64,000 nt of DNA from Acanthochromis polyacanthus (GCF_021347895.1 NC_067124.1:20512521-20576520); one strand, 5' to 3'; positions 25,479 through 37,815 are shown, numbered from the stretch's first letter. Notes: a model not told the origin generated them from the sequence alone. Translations and numbers: made by a program.

Positions 25479-26706
25479 TTTAGCTATCCCTCCATTGTAC
25501 ATAATCAATGTCAAACTGTGACCACATTGATATGTGAAAAACTATTTGACAAAGCACTTTTGATGTTTTCAGCTTCTAACAGATAACACCAAATATAGCG
25601 ATCCACCAGAATCTGAGACTGACTCCTGTAACTCAATATATGCAAATGTTAGCCAGGCAAGGCTCCCTTGTAGCGATTATCCATGTACAAGATCTTTGAT
25701 TAAGCCAGCACGGTGCAGTGTACATTGATTGAAAGAGCATCTTTCCAAATGACCCCTGTCTCTCATTACAGGTTTTTTTTTTCTTCTTAACCCACTCAGT
25801 GATTACTAGCAGGTGTGGCAGTCATCATTCTAGTGCACTTAATGTATACAGTCATAATCAGTCAGCCATTAAATAGGAATTTTGTTTCTAAAAAAATTGC
25901 ATGCCTTGTAATAATTTTAAATATCTAATGAATCATATAGGAATAATGAATAATTAACTCAACGTGTTTCCAAACGTGTTATGAAAATTCAGATTTTTAG
26001 CTATTATTTTTTCATGCTTTAGTCCACTTATAATCAACCTATTCATGCAACATGCAACTGAACACTTGCACACAATTAAGCACAATCTAGTATCTACATT
26101 TTTTTTTTACAATTGAACTCCATAATGAAATGTATTCAATGTTGATGTTTCTTTTCAATAAAATAAAATAGAAATTAAAGCGTTGCTTTGTGTTTGCTCA
26201 TCTGCAGCTGTGAGAAAGAAAAAAATGAAGATGGTTTAGATCTTGATGTGTTGGTCAAACGTGTGTGTGAACCAATCACACCTCAGCAAATTCCTTGACT
26301 CAAGTGTGACATGAGGGACTTGCCCAACATGCAGCTGTGAGTGACATGCTGCTGGTTGGTATGTGCTTCACTTTACACTCATCTGCTCCTACAATGATGG
26401 ACAGCACACACACACATTCATCTCCACAGGGAGAGATGTTCCAGGCATAGGCCATACAAGACATAAATGATCCACGATGCCCGAGGAATATGCTGCAGCG
26501 GGTTCATTCATTCATGTTGTCAGGAATCTGTCTCTGCTATTCTCTTTCTATAAAAGAAGACCTCAGCTCCCCTACTGCCTTTCAGCTTCTGCAAGCATTC
26601 CATGGCTCTACTACACATTACTTTTTCAATTCCTTATCATACAAAACACAAAGGATAATCCCTGACTGACATCTACAAATATCACGGTGTGAGTTTATCT
26701 TTTTGA
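25479..26706. other. Noncoding stretch without recognised gene
   Basis: AT-rich sequence with short homopolymers and a small CA run near 26405-26415. No gene, RNA or transposon was recognised. Confidence 0.5.
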
Positions 26707-26710
26707 TTAA

Positions 26711-27628
26711 AGCTCGTGTCCGGAGTTTCCGTTTGTTTTCAATTTATGTATCATTGTTTAACAAAGCTTAAATGTGTTAGTCTAGTTTGATATTATAATA
26801 TAATGTTAGTATGACGCGATATGAAAATTTATTCCTGAGCTCCGCCTTCCTCTCATAGACCCCCATGTTATTCCAAAAAGCGCTGCTCGCTGCCGACCAA
26901 TCAAGTTCAAGCTTCCGCTTTGTCATGCTGTCAATCAACGGTTACGCGCACAGCAAGCAAGCCCATGCAGAGGTGGGCGAGCTACGCACTACGCAACCGC
27001 GCGCACATTTGTTTTGCTTGTGGAGGAGAGAGCATCAGGGCTCAGCAACTTCCAGAAAAGTTACCAATCCCACGGCTTGTCAGGCCAAGAGACTGCAGGA
27101 CGTTTTTTGGCTCGGGGTGCTCGCGTCGCTCCCTGACCACGGCCTCCATAGCCCGCCTGACGGCTTCGTTTAGATGCCCGACCTCTGGAGGAAGATGTTG
27201 GGGCGTCTGGGACATACTCTTCGTCAGAGGAGTCATGCAATTCTGAACTCTAGATAGAAATAAATAAACAATGTAACACATATACACGCGTAAATACACT
27301 AAGTTTGATAAACAACGTCATCGAGAGGGATACACGAGTGTAATCACATATTGAAACTTTACTCGTTCGTCCTAGCAGATTCATGTTATTTTGGTATTAG
27401 GACAAGTTAGACTCAATACAGAATTCTAACGTAATTCCTTTATTATTTACTAAATGTACTAAGTGTAGAGGAGTGGAAAACAGCAAAACAGGCGAGATGC
27501 TGCAGCACTCCGGGCACTCCTCTCAAGAACTGCGCGCGTGCACAAATAAAGGTGCGAAATCAGAGGGAGGGAGGGTGGGACCACCAGTGTTTTGGGAGAC
27601 GCTGCGATTCAAACTCCGGACATGAGCT
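26711..27628 (-). mobile_element. CpG-rich DNA transposon with 18-bp TIRs beside TTAA
   Basis: The ends are AGCTCGTGTCCGGAGTTT (26711-26728) and, inverted, AGCTCATGTCCGGAGTTT (27611-27628), an 18-bp pair with one mismatch. Each is flanked outside by TTAA (26707-26710, 27629-27632), as expected for piggyBac-type insertion. The interior is unusually rich in CpG and differs from the flanks. A 62-codon open stretch on the minus strand may be a relic of a transposase or accessory protein. At 918 bp it is too small to be autonomous. PIF/Harbinger (3-bp target) is an alternative because the ATTAAAGCTC ends are also mirrored. Class is uncertain; the inverted ends are directly seen. Confidence 0.7.
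27061..27249 (-). pseudogene. Open-frame relic inside the 26.7 kb TIR element
   Basis: On the minus strand, 62 codons run open to a TAA at 27061-27063. They begin just after TTTATTTCTATCTAG, which has the look of a splice acceptor. The peptide starts acidic (SSDEEYVPD), then becomes serine- and arginine-rich with GYGGRGQG and RAKKRP, and ends SWPDKPWDW. Acidic-then-basic N-terminal regions occur in piggyBac-like transposases, but no catalytic motif is present. It may be a first-exon leftover of the autonomous parent. I do not recognise a family. Confidence 0.35.
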
Positions 27629-27632
27629 TTAA

Positions 27633-30600
27633 TAAATGAATCACAATTTTAGGAAAGCGAGTTCTTGTACAAACAGCTGAGTGAATGTAATCACTCAAGA
27701 CTCCAGTGGAGACATTAATGCAGGGGAGCATGTGCACTTTGTAACATAATTAAAAGTTGTCTAGGGGTAGGGACTGCTGCAGGGTGCAATTACTCATAAC
27801 TGCCAATGTGATAACATGAAAGTCTGCGGATCACTGTATTGTGCAAAAAATTCAAGCACGTTTGAAATTGGCGAGACACTTTCTTTCACAAGTTGTCCGA
27901 ATGTGTGAAAGAGTGCGTCAGATCAAGACTTAGGTTCATGCAGTGTACACGGACACACGCCCAGGAGTGGATGCAGTCTTCAAGCTGCAATTCCATGGCA
28001 AACAATATCACCGACTTGTGAACTGTTATATGAAACAAGAGGAATAAAACTGACATTAAATGCAACAAACCTCAGGGTCCCTCTTGCCGCACAAGAACAT
28101 GCAACATAGAAACACTCTGTGTTCGCTCAAAATATTTGACAAACTTATGATTGCTATTGTCACATGTAACATAACGCTAAATCAATGAAAGCTTGCATGC
28201 CCTGCAAACACCTGTACTTTCATGATACCCACTTTGTGTTGCGGGAGATTTTTAATGGGCCATTGATTTGGCAGACGCAAACGAAAACAAGGTGGAAATG
28301 CATTCTAAGTCATTTATAATGTAGTTTTGAAGCTTCTAAGCTTGTCTGGGTTGGATGCTGCATATAATTAATGTCTCATTGTTTGCGTTAGACAGGGTCA
28401 TTGAGGTTAATTGAGTCTTACTTCAAAATTCTGGCTGAGAGCCACACGTGCAGTCTTTACTGTATATTCACTTTAATTAATATAAAAGGAGTAGGCAGCC
28501 AGCCTTGCCAAGCCTAATGATGGGCAAATGCTGCGTAAACAACAACAAAGGCTGGCCCTGTTCAGCTGCCTGCGCAATATTAGCAGACATAGTGTCTAAT
28601 CGTACTGTGGCTGTCACCACTGCTCCCTTTCCGTCACTGATAGATAGGCTACTCGAGTGAACTGAGTAGAGAGCGGAGATAACCTCCCAAACAAAGCCTT
28701 GTGGGTATTGGCTGCTGGAGCATTTGCAACACATGTCATGATACCAGGCTCTCACTCTGCTTCACTTTGATGCACTCTCTGGAGATAGTAAACACACTTT
28801 AAGGGTGCTTTGCTGATGGCCTTCCATAGTTCTAAACTTAAACCCCCATAATTAGCCATATGTTTGTATGCATATTCTAAACTTCTAAGCCTGATTCACT
28901 GCATTAAACTCTGCACAGCTACAAGTTTACCTCTCAGGGAGAAAATCAGCGATTATGGTGAGGCAGCAAACATTAGCATTAGTGTATATTCAGCTTTGTG
29001 AATTGTAAGTAGCAGAGTAATACCCCACTCTTGTTCGATATATTTTTACGCAACAGTAACGAACGTCAGCACATGAAATGGTCCGTCAATTAGGTGGTTG
29101 AAAAACAAAGGAACACATTTGACTGTTAATGGAAAATATTTTCTTTATGAAGAATCTTTGTGGGCCCAGTTGGGGACAATTATCTGTCTTTGGGTTCAAG
29201 ACTGGTGTCTGGACAAAGCAATTCTAATATATCACTGTGTCTTCTTGGTATTTTACTGACAAAACTATTGACTGAGTGACACAGAGTGTATTCAGCAGCT
29301 GTATAAATAATAATAAAAAATAAACTGTTTGTTTGTTATGCGGATATGTCTATGGCGATTTCATTTTCAAATTAGCTGCCTCCACTCTATCAAGAAATAT
29401 TGATCCCTTCTATGCTTTTAAAGCTTTTAATTTAACAGGTGGATTATTTTTGATTTATGCATATTCAGGATACCCATGCTACTATGTTACCAAAAATTAT
29501 GTTTCTATACAACAAAATTGGAATATAATTTATGTTTTGAAAGAAACAGTCTATCTATCTATCTATCTTCTGACAGGCAAAAAACATCTTGAGAAATTAG
29601 AACTAGGTCCTACACTACTTCAATAAGCACTCTTTCAATACTTTAATCATAAAGGTAGAGGACGGACAATCTCCTCAACAGCGTCTCTTTATAACAACCA
29701 TTTGTTTTAAGCATCATTTGACTTCCTCGTGCATGTGCAGATGGTACACTTGGTGTCTGGACAGCGCCTCCTACGTAATACATGTTTATATTTGTCATAG
29801 CTCTCCATTAAACCAACCTATTCCTTGGCCCATTTTGTACAAAAGAGGAATCAAATGAGGTGTTAAACACCCCTTTTTATGGGGACATGCTCAGAGTGAA
29901 TAACCATTGTACAAGGTTTGGGTATGTTTAGCTAGCGTTGTAGTACACCTGTCAGGGTTTGTGTCTTGTCTGGCGTTACGTTCACATTATTTTTGTACCT
30001 TTAGTTTTCGCTCCTTATTTACTTTTGATTTTCACTCACTGTTTTTTTAGGTTTAGGAAGCAATACTAGATAGTAAGGTTCAGGAAAATAGCACAACTAA
30101 GGTTTACATACAACATTTTCCCTTGATGTTTGAACCCTCTCCTCCATTTTTGGCGTTATCAAGAGCATGAGTCCCACTGCATCTATTATAGGCTATGATA
30201 GGTTAGCTGAAATGGAGTAAAGCAATAGGAAATGGTAAGGATATGCTAATTAGAACCATTTATGACACAAGTAAAGACAAGCAGCACAAGATACATTTCT
30301 GTTAAACTCTATTTGATAAGACAATTTAGTTGTATATGAACATTATCTTTAGGAGACCTACTACAAAAATTAAAGAAATGAAAGTTGACTTTTACATTGT
30401 CACGTGCCAGATGACAGTCAAAGTCATATTTGCTTATCTTCCGAGGAAAAATAGCAATACAAAGACACAGCACATTCATTCAGTGGCCATTTTTTCACAT
30501 GTACAGTTTAATGTAATCCTTGTTCTGCTGAATAGTTCACTTTTATGATGCCTATAATATTCAGAGGTTGATACTGTCATAAGGGTGTTAATTAAACTAT

Positions 30601-33600
30601 ATAGTTTAGCACCAAGGTCAGAGATAATGGTGGTGAAGTATTAGACTGTACTGCATTATATTCAGAGGTGAGAAGGACTAAAAATTTGAAACCCTTCTCA
30701 AAATAACGCAGTCCAGCACAATGCCACCTTTAACCATAGCCTCAGTCGTAAGAATGAATGAATTTACACAATTCTGTAAAAGAAAAACTAAATATCACAT
30801 ATTTTACGTAATCAGAATGTACAGCACAAATGAGACACTGAACCGCATACACTTGTGCAGTTGTGGTTAATGAAGGGTTCGGGTAATAATACTGAAGGTT
30901 TATTTCACCTTGTCAACATATTATCATCAGGTAGATAGAAATATGATGCATCATTAAGCATAAGTCTTTCTTTCTGAAGTACAGTTTACATAATCATAGG
31001 TAAAGCTTACTGCATAGCTTCTGGGAGCAAACTAACAATGTTAAACAGTCGCATGCTGTCATTTGAAACACTGAATGACAGAGACCTCGAAAACAATCAA
31101 ATCTGAGCAACAATTACATCCAAAGCACGGCACTGACTATGCAAATAATTTGACCCCTGTATACGACAAAAACAACATCCTGATCCTGACTGCATTCTGA
31201 CGACAGCTTGAGTGTAGGTCAGGACCAGTGATGCATACAGTGCACACAGGGTCAAGTGTAATCACAGAGTTCTGTGAAAAATTAATCACTCCTTAACTGC
31301 ACTCTATAGGTTCTCCAACAGAATTGTTCAAGTGCGATTTTAATTCCCCAGTTTACCTCCTTGACCTTAAAGGTCTCCTTGAACATCAAGGACCATTCAC
31401 GTGAGAAGTGAATGACTCTGGATTATGCTTTAGTTGGGAAATATATTTTTTCTTCTTCTTCTCCCTGTGACAGACTCATATAACCATCTTTGTAACCATG
31501 ACATTCATTGTGATCTACGGAAGCATCTCTTAAACTCCAAAGATAGACGTGTTGATTTAAAGGTCATGAGACTGTGTCTGGGATTTTATTTTTTTTTCAT
31601 GCGTGCCTACAGAGTGCTTCACAATTTTTAGCTGGCATTCAGTATAGTTACTGAAGATAGATGATGGGAATGATAAGGATGATATCACTAATAATTCAAT
31701 TGATAAATCAGGTTGGTCAGGAATCTATTATTACTCTGTGCCTTTCTCATCTATAACCAGTGGCTGAACCCCGCTAGCAGTCATTTCCCATCTCACAGAC
31801 TGTCTGGATGACTGATCAGGGTTGTGATTGTCTCCCCTCTCCCCAACACACCACCGCCACATACGTCAGCAGTGGCCCATACATCTTGAGCAGTCTCTAA
31901 CTCCAAGCCAGAGCATTCTAGAGCCCCAGTAAATGTTGCAATCAACGGCAGAATTGGGCCAATTCCTCATAACCTTGTCTGCACATGGCACCTTGCCTTG
32001 AATCATAAGAGCATAAGGCTGTAGCAAGTGTTCGGTCTGTCCGCAAAGCAGCTATATTGCCCCAGCGCAGTTGAAGAGGGTAAATCGACATTTAATTATC
32101 TGTGACAGCCCACAAAAGCTGCATATGGGTATTGTAGATGTGATATAATGAGGTTGCCACAAACCCCGTCATAATAGCGACATGTACAAACAGCAGTTAT
32201 ACGACACTGCAGCCTTTTCCATATGGCTGCTCTGTGCTATGACCAACAGCGGACAAATATTTTAAAGAAATGTTTTTGAGATGGTTTAAATCTCCATTCA
32301 CACCTTCATAAGAGAGAGAAATATAAAAAGACATCACGGGTGTACTTTATTCCACTCACAATAACCCCCAAAATCCAAATGTGGAATACTAATTCCTAAA
32401 TAGTTAGCATCTATTCCTTGCAAACCTATTTTTGATTTGTCCTTAAGAGATCAATACAAGTCCCTCACAGTTTGAAAAGCAGAATCTGTGTTTTTTTTTT
32501 ATCAAGCAATCATCTTTTCTTTTAACAAAGCCAAGCCTCAGCTTAAAAAAAGTGAATCCCATAAAAGAGACTTTAAAACGGCCTGTAATTTATAACCATA
32601 TTAGACTTAGAGATGAGTTCCCATTGACCATTGTTGAGGGGAGATGTTCGATCTTAAGCATTATGCTCAGTCTGGTGGCAGACTTCTTTATGTTTCTCTT
32701 GAAAGGAAAAGCAAAATCAATAGTGAAAATGTTTCACATATTCACTTGTAAGGCTCAATCGAAGTAACAGCAATTTTTTCAAATAATTATGAGCAATCTA
32801 ACATCTCAGATTGCACATCTTCTCCAACCAATCATAGGCATATAAGCAAGCAGCGAAAAGCACTGTGCAAATTGATTGTCCTTTCTCCTCTCTCAAAATC
32901 TTCAAAAAATAAACAAAATGTGCTGATCAATGTAGTCACGTAAGTACACCTCTTGTCAGCGTCTCCAGTTTTACAATGGAGACTTGATGTTTCTGAAGCC
33001 ATTAGTTATGACCAGCATGGCAGACAAGGCATTGATCGCGAGCTGGTTGTAAATGCAACAGCAATCATTTCACAAAGGAAAAAAATAGAGCTGACTATGC
33101 TGTCACATATAAATGTGTGACCTGTGCAAAAAGTGTCAAGTTAAACGACTTTTTAATTTACTCAAAGTAGAGCGTGGAGTTACTTCAGAAGTGGTTGTTG
33201 CTACAAACCTCGGTGTTCTTCAGTGTCAGTTTTACACGTCTTGCCTTTCACAGTTACAGCAGATATCATCTAAACAAGAAAAAAAAATGTTAAAACTCAC
33301 CAAAATACTACATTTCTATATCTCAATGGGAAGTCGTTCAAAGACACAATAGGAAACTGTTGGTGTAAGTACGCTGCCTGCTTTATACAGAATCAAGCGA
33401 GCTGACACTGCAGGTTTTTTCCTGAACTGGATTTTGATTGTTGTCATGTTGTGGAGAAATACATTTGTATAAAACCGAATCATCAATGTGTGTGGATATG
33501 CTCAATTTTGCTTTATTCATTTAATTTGCCCTTTTGCAGTTTGATGTCATCATCCACTCCACTATGTATATCTTTAGTTCACTGCACCAGCATTCTGTAT

Positions 33601-33785
33601 ATTCAAACACATGACTCTGAACTTTATGGCTTGTAACCTTATACATAGGGAGGCCACTCAAAGAAGAGACACTCAAAACTTGAGACTTGAAGTCAGTTTG
33701 TCTGATAATTATCCTGTCTATATAATGAGATATTTTTCACACTGGCACTTTTGCTTAGATAAAGCGTCTGACTTCTTCATCCATC
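27633..33785. other. Noncoding stretch without recognised gene
   Basis: No gene was found. A CTAT microsatellite lies at 29550-29568. The segment 30560-30960 has text that may belong to a diverged fish repeat, but I could not confirm it. The part at 28150-28450 is free of repeats and could be regulatory. Confidence 0.5.
29550..29568. repeat. CTAT tetranucleotide microsatellite
   Basis: About four and a half CTAT units, short and likely polymorphic. Confidence 0.85.
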
Positions 33786-33823
33786 ACTGATTTCGAACTT
33801 GTCTGCACAAGTTCGAAATCAGT
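33786..33823. repeat. Perfect 17-bp inverted repeat with 4-base loop
   Basis: ACTGATTTCGAACTTGT (33786-33802) is followed by the loop CTGC and then its exact reverse complement ACAAGTTCGAAATCAGT (33807-33823). The hairpin is perfect over 17 base pairs. There is no U-run beyond it, no larger transposon border and no flanking short duplication that I can see. Its origin is open: template-switch mutation, a structured RNA, or an assembly or library artefact. Confidence 0.9.
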
Positions 33824-35369
33824 CGTTTGTGTGCAGCGCGCCACAAACGATGAGAATGTAGAAGACACCCACACTGCTCCATTTTTACTTCTAACAATCC
33901 TCCTGATTCCACTCCCTGCTGAAGCGTATTTCTTCTATTTCTCATGATGGCAGAGTCATTATAACGCATGGCCCTTCATACAATGACACACAGACAAAAC
34001 TGATGGCTGAATAGCTGCGAAGATTTAATGCCAGCTGCTGTAAGAAACAGAAACAACTCAAATCCAGTTTGCTTTAACAGCTATTTAAAATGTAGGAAAC
34101 TGACTGAGACACTGCTTTTTATGTTCCACATTTACTCTCTGTCACAGTGGGGATCTCTCCTGCTCCTGGGCCTGACTCCTTCCAGTTATCAGCCCAGGTG
34201 ATTAAGAGCACAGACCGCCATCTCTCCATAGAGGGCACCCACAGACCCAGAATGTCTTGTTTGCTGGAGCTGTGTACATTTTGTATTTGAAAGAGCAGCA
34301 AGTCAATGAATCTCGATAATGCGAGAGCCGGGCCACATAACTCACGTTGATAGTCCTTACATTGTGCCAAGAGGCGATAAATCTGCTCTGGGAGACATGA
34401 ATATGCAGTGGCAGTCAGTCTGGCTTGTTCTTGCTTGCATGCCCCCTGATGCACAGTTTATTCCTCTCCCATTCCAAACAGAAAAATAAAACCAATGAGC
34501 CGCAGCACTATCTCATCAGCAGCGTTGTATTAAGCACCAAGAATAAAAAGAAAAAATTGTAGCAGTGCATTTAAAAAAAAAAAAAAAAAAAAAGCTTAAT
34601 AACTGCAAATCATTAATTTGAAGAATTGCAATTTGTGGTGTCAGCTTATGAGAATTTCCTATGTAAAATATCTACTTAAAAAAATAGTAGTGTAAAATGC
34701 AATTATGCTTCCGGAAAACAGAACATCCATCGATCTATCTGGCAATATATTTAAGATCTAAAATATGACTAATTAGCATTTTTTAAAAGTTGAAATTCAA
34801 AACTACAAGCTGCAGCTTTCATCTTCACAAACTTTCAGTTTGCCTCGTCCACTGCGGTGTTGAGAAAGACATAAACAGTAATCTATCTATGTGGTTGTTT
34901 GTGTCTGACGCCACTTTTCTTAAGGAATGAAAAATGGACCGCCAGATAGGCACCATGCAGTTACGGGGATTAATGTACTCATTGACACAGACAGAATGCC
35001 TCAAATAACAGCGATAAGAAGCTTGCTTTGTCAGTGGCCCAACCCTCATCTGACGCGTATTTCCCTCATGCAAATTATTTATCCTTTTCACAGCACTGTA
35101 AGCAGTTGGGGGGGGGTCCTTTCTTTTTTGCTTGAGGCAGAAAATTATATTGCAATTTCAATCAGTGCCAGAATAGAAAGAAAAAAAAACTACATCTCTA
35201 ACATTCCTGAACATTTCAATAACGCAAATCCCAATTTGCAGTGAGAAAAATGGTGAAGAAATGAATGGCTCTCATAATGAAAGTGTTCACAACGTTTGGA
35301 AAAGTGGAGAATCACGGGTGCTTATTCGGATCCCTCTCACATCCATAAAACACTTCTTGGACATACTTG
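33824..35369. other. Noncoding stretch upstream of the grik3 promoter
   Basis: AT-rich sequence with a 21-base A run at 34573-34593 and a G run near 35109. Open frames of 60-111 codons show no known domain. It could hold distal promoter elements of grik3. Confidence 0.5.
34573..34593. repeat. Poly-A tract, 21 bases
   Basis: An uninterrupted run of 21 A. I see no matching target-site duplication or SINE/LINE body beside it, so I call it a homopolymer rather than a retrotransposon tail. Confidence 0.9.
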
Positions 35370-36156
35370 ACAACTATGCGTAACGACGCGTGCCTCTAGT
35401 GGCACCGTGGAAGGAGGGTCGTCAGACGCACGCAGATGCACCGCTTTTCTGCACTACCTTTCCATCCTGTGCAAACTGGGAGATTTGTCAAACGAATACT
35501 GGGCAACAGAGGTCCTTTTCAGTAGTTCTTTTCAGTCCTTCAATAACCAGCTTCGCGCAATCATCGTGCGCAACTGGAGAGGAGCGTCGCGGAGCAGATT
35601 TCCTTCGCGGTGTTCTGAACTGTTCTATTAAGTGAAATGAAGGACTGTAATGATTAAACTGCATCAAGATCTTTTTTGAGTCATTGAAGTGTGTTGAAAT
35701 TCCTCAGCACTCATCGCGCAACATTTTTTCTCTGTCTGTCTTTCGGACGACAGAATCGTTCGAGGCAACCCAAAGTTCCGCAGGCGCAGATCTCCTCCAC
35801 AGCGGTGCAGGAGTCCGACTCGGCTGTTGCCGTGGTACTTGCCAGTAGATAGATAGCATCGTCGGTAGGAGGGGATACAGAGACTCCTGCAGGCTAATTG
35901 TAGCAGCCTGCAGTCGCAGGTGTTTCGCTGATCTGCTTGTGAGGGACTGAGGGGTTCCATCCTGATCGAGTCGCTCTCAGACTTGTGAGAAAACAGAAAA
36001 AAGAAAGAAACCCTGGGAGAATGTTGCACCAAGTACAATGAGCGCAGACTTGTCGCAGACACCAAAATCCATATATGCTCCGCCGATTTCAGTTTTGATG
36101 AGCAATTCTGACTCGTCTTTGGAATTTTAAAAAGTGGATCCCGCGACTTTATAACC
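35370..36156 (+). promoter_or_regulatory. grik3: CpG-rich promoter and 5' untranslated region of grik3
   Basis: CpG dinucleotides are dense here, about 19 in 35341-35640 by eye, while most of the flanking DNA has few. The richness continues through exon 1 to about 36500. This fits a CpG-island promoter, common for vertebrate neuronal receptor genes. I see no clear TATA box at a supportable position, so the transcription start cannot be placed. The segment just before the ATG is probably transcribed leader because it holds short upstream ORFs ending close to the start codon. Upstream noncoding exons cannot be excluded. Confidence 0.6.
36038..36130 (+). promoter_or_regulatory. Upstream ORF in grik3 leader (30 codons)
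   Basis: An ATG at 36038 opens 30 codons and ends at TAA 36128-36130, 26 bases before the grik3 ATG and in another frame. A second in-frame ATG lies at 36098. A tiny ORF of 6 codons (36021-36041) ends overlapping its start as ATGA. If the mRNA leader begins upstream of 36021, ribosomes would meet these ATGs first, so they could lower grik3 translation. Whether the peptide matters is unknown. Confidence 0.45.
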
Positions 36157-36271
36157 ATGCGAAATACTTGGCTGTCTCCCCGGAGTGCGATTTGGGAATA
36201 CTGGACATCGCTGATTGCATGTCTCTTTTGGATTCAGTACACTTACGGGATGCCTCATGTTATTCGAATAG
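36157..36271 (+). CDS. grik3: Kainate-type glutamate receptor subunit 3, first coding exon (signal peptide)
   Basis: This exon encodes the first 38 residues plus one base of a kainate receptor subunit, a ligand-gated cation channel of neuronal membranes. Seen: a start codon with A at -3, an in-frame TGA upstream at 36109-36111, basic residues R2 and R9, a hydrophobic core with WEYW at 13-16 and CLFWI at 22-26, then GMPHVIRI at 31-38. Known: human GRIK3, as I recall it, has WEYW and GMPHVIRIGG at the same positions, and its signal peptide is cleaved after Gly31. The match needs no gaps. GRIK1 and GRIK2 have different leaders and read APQVLRIGG or TTHVLRFGG here. The exon ends with a phase-1 G before GTAAGT at 36272. 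Downstream exons (ligand-binding and channel domains) are not in the window. A teleost grik3 paralogue cannot be told apart from this exon alone. Confidence 0.93.
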
Positions 36272-36277
36272 GTAAGT
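36272..36277 (+). other. grik3: 5' splice site of grik3 intron 1
   Basis: The exon ends in G and is followed at once by GTAAGT, a consensus U2-type donor. It interrupts the glycine codon after RI in phase 1, where the next exon is expected to start by completing the GGIFE motif of the family. No GGIFE-encoding exon was seen in the rest of the window. Confidence 0.9.
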
Positions 36278-37793
36278 TGTCCACATTTACATCCACACAC
36301 ACACTCACATTCATACACACACGGTCACGCGTTTGTATTGTAACCTTGAAAGTTGCTCCATATTCAGCGCGTTTCCCTGCGAGTGTTGCTTCGCGTTTTT
36401 ACGGCTGCAGCAGTTAGTTTTTTTTGGAGTGGGCTCAATGAGCGCTCCATTTCATTTACTGTCCGCCTCAGCCGGGTCGGGTGTGAATTTTCATTTTATT
36501 TAAACATGAGGCAGCCATGCAGCAACAGGAGTGAAGTACATAACAGCACACAGTCGCCTGTAAAATTGAGGATGCCTTCTGCACTTAGAGACCTTGCAAT
36601 GAAATATTGTGGGTTAGTGTGACCTCTATGCACTCTGCTTTGTCTGTTCCATTTTCTACAGCCAGCATGTTGAGTCACCAGCTAAATTCAGGCTCATTGC
36701 CATGCCTTCTGGAAGTAAGTTTTTAAGGACAGTCTGTTCAATGAAACACTAAAGTTTAAAATCGAGAAGATCAGCTCCAAGTTTTGGACATCATTTATTC
36801 AAGGAAGAGAAATAAAGTTGTATCTCATAACATCAGATGAATAACAACAGAAAACGATCTAAGCTGTGCACTTAAATACTGGTTACTTTTCTCTCTCTCT
36901 TTTTTGTGCACATACTGTGAGAGATCCAGAAGGAAGTCTATGCTGGCTTTGTCTTCCCCCCCCCCCAATCACTCACTGAGGAACAATGTGAGAATTGTCA
37001 TTCGGAGGCTGGCGATGCGATGAAACATTCTGCGCGGCCAAGAGACAGGAACAGAATGAAGATCAATACGTTTTTGTCACGATGCAAATCGTTCTTGACA
37101 TTTGGCGGAGTGCCATGCAGGACAATTACTCAAAATGGCATTGCCCCACATTAACATAGCACTACAAGGCAGGCACAGAGTGAGAGCATCTTAATGGCGT
37201 GGGGCTTTTTGTCTTCCAGGTAGAACTGAAGCTTGGAAGTGGATGAACATTGCAAAATTCCATATTCCACATCTTACTCTAAGAGCAGCAAATGGCCTTT
37301 TATAAGCCAGTTGTCTCCTTGTGTGACACTGCACATCCTCAATGTCGTCCTCTGATTTTGCAATTCATAATTCCTCATCAGGTCTGTGGGTGGTCCCTGG
37401 AAAGCCATATTAATTTAAATAAAATAATTAACTTATTGATGAGAAATACATGCTAGAATTTATAGTGCATATTTTATAGCACATTAACTTAAAAATAATG
37501 CTAGCTTTCTGTATATTTGCTATAAACATTTTGAATAAAAGCTTACAGACACACACAGAGACACAGTCTAAGATGTGCAGAATAATGTTTACTGCTGAGT
37601 GTCATATGCAGCCATCAGACAGGCCCAGCATGCAGCTACCTGTGATTGACTGCTGCTCTCTGAAGAGCCATGACTTCTGACATCGCTGTATATGGAATCT
37701 GGTGATGTCTTAAAAAAACAGCATAAATCCTACAGCTCTCTTTCTACTAAACTGAACTAAAACTGTTTGGTCAAAGGGCCATTTTTCCTCTCA

Positions 37794-37815
37794 ATATTAT
37801 TATTATTATTATTAT
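37794..37815. repeat. ATT trinucleotide microsatellite
   Basis: About seven ATT units in the first intron of grik3. Confidence 0.9.

Noticed and set aside
33786..33823. microRNA precursor or terminator
   Set aside because: The stem is perfect and only 17 bp with a 4-base loop, too short for a pre-miRNA, and there is no U-run for a terminator.
35664..36158. 164-codon minus-strand ORF across the grik3 leader
   Set aside because: It lies wholly opposite the CpG-rich leader, where GC-rich DNA has few stops, and has no recognised domain. Antisense coding is not supported.
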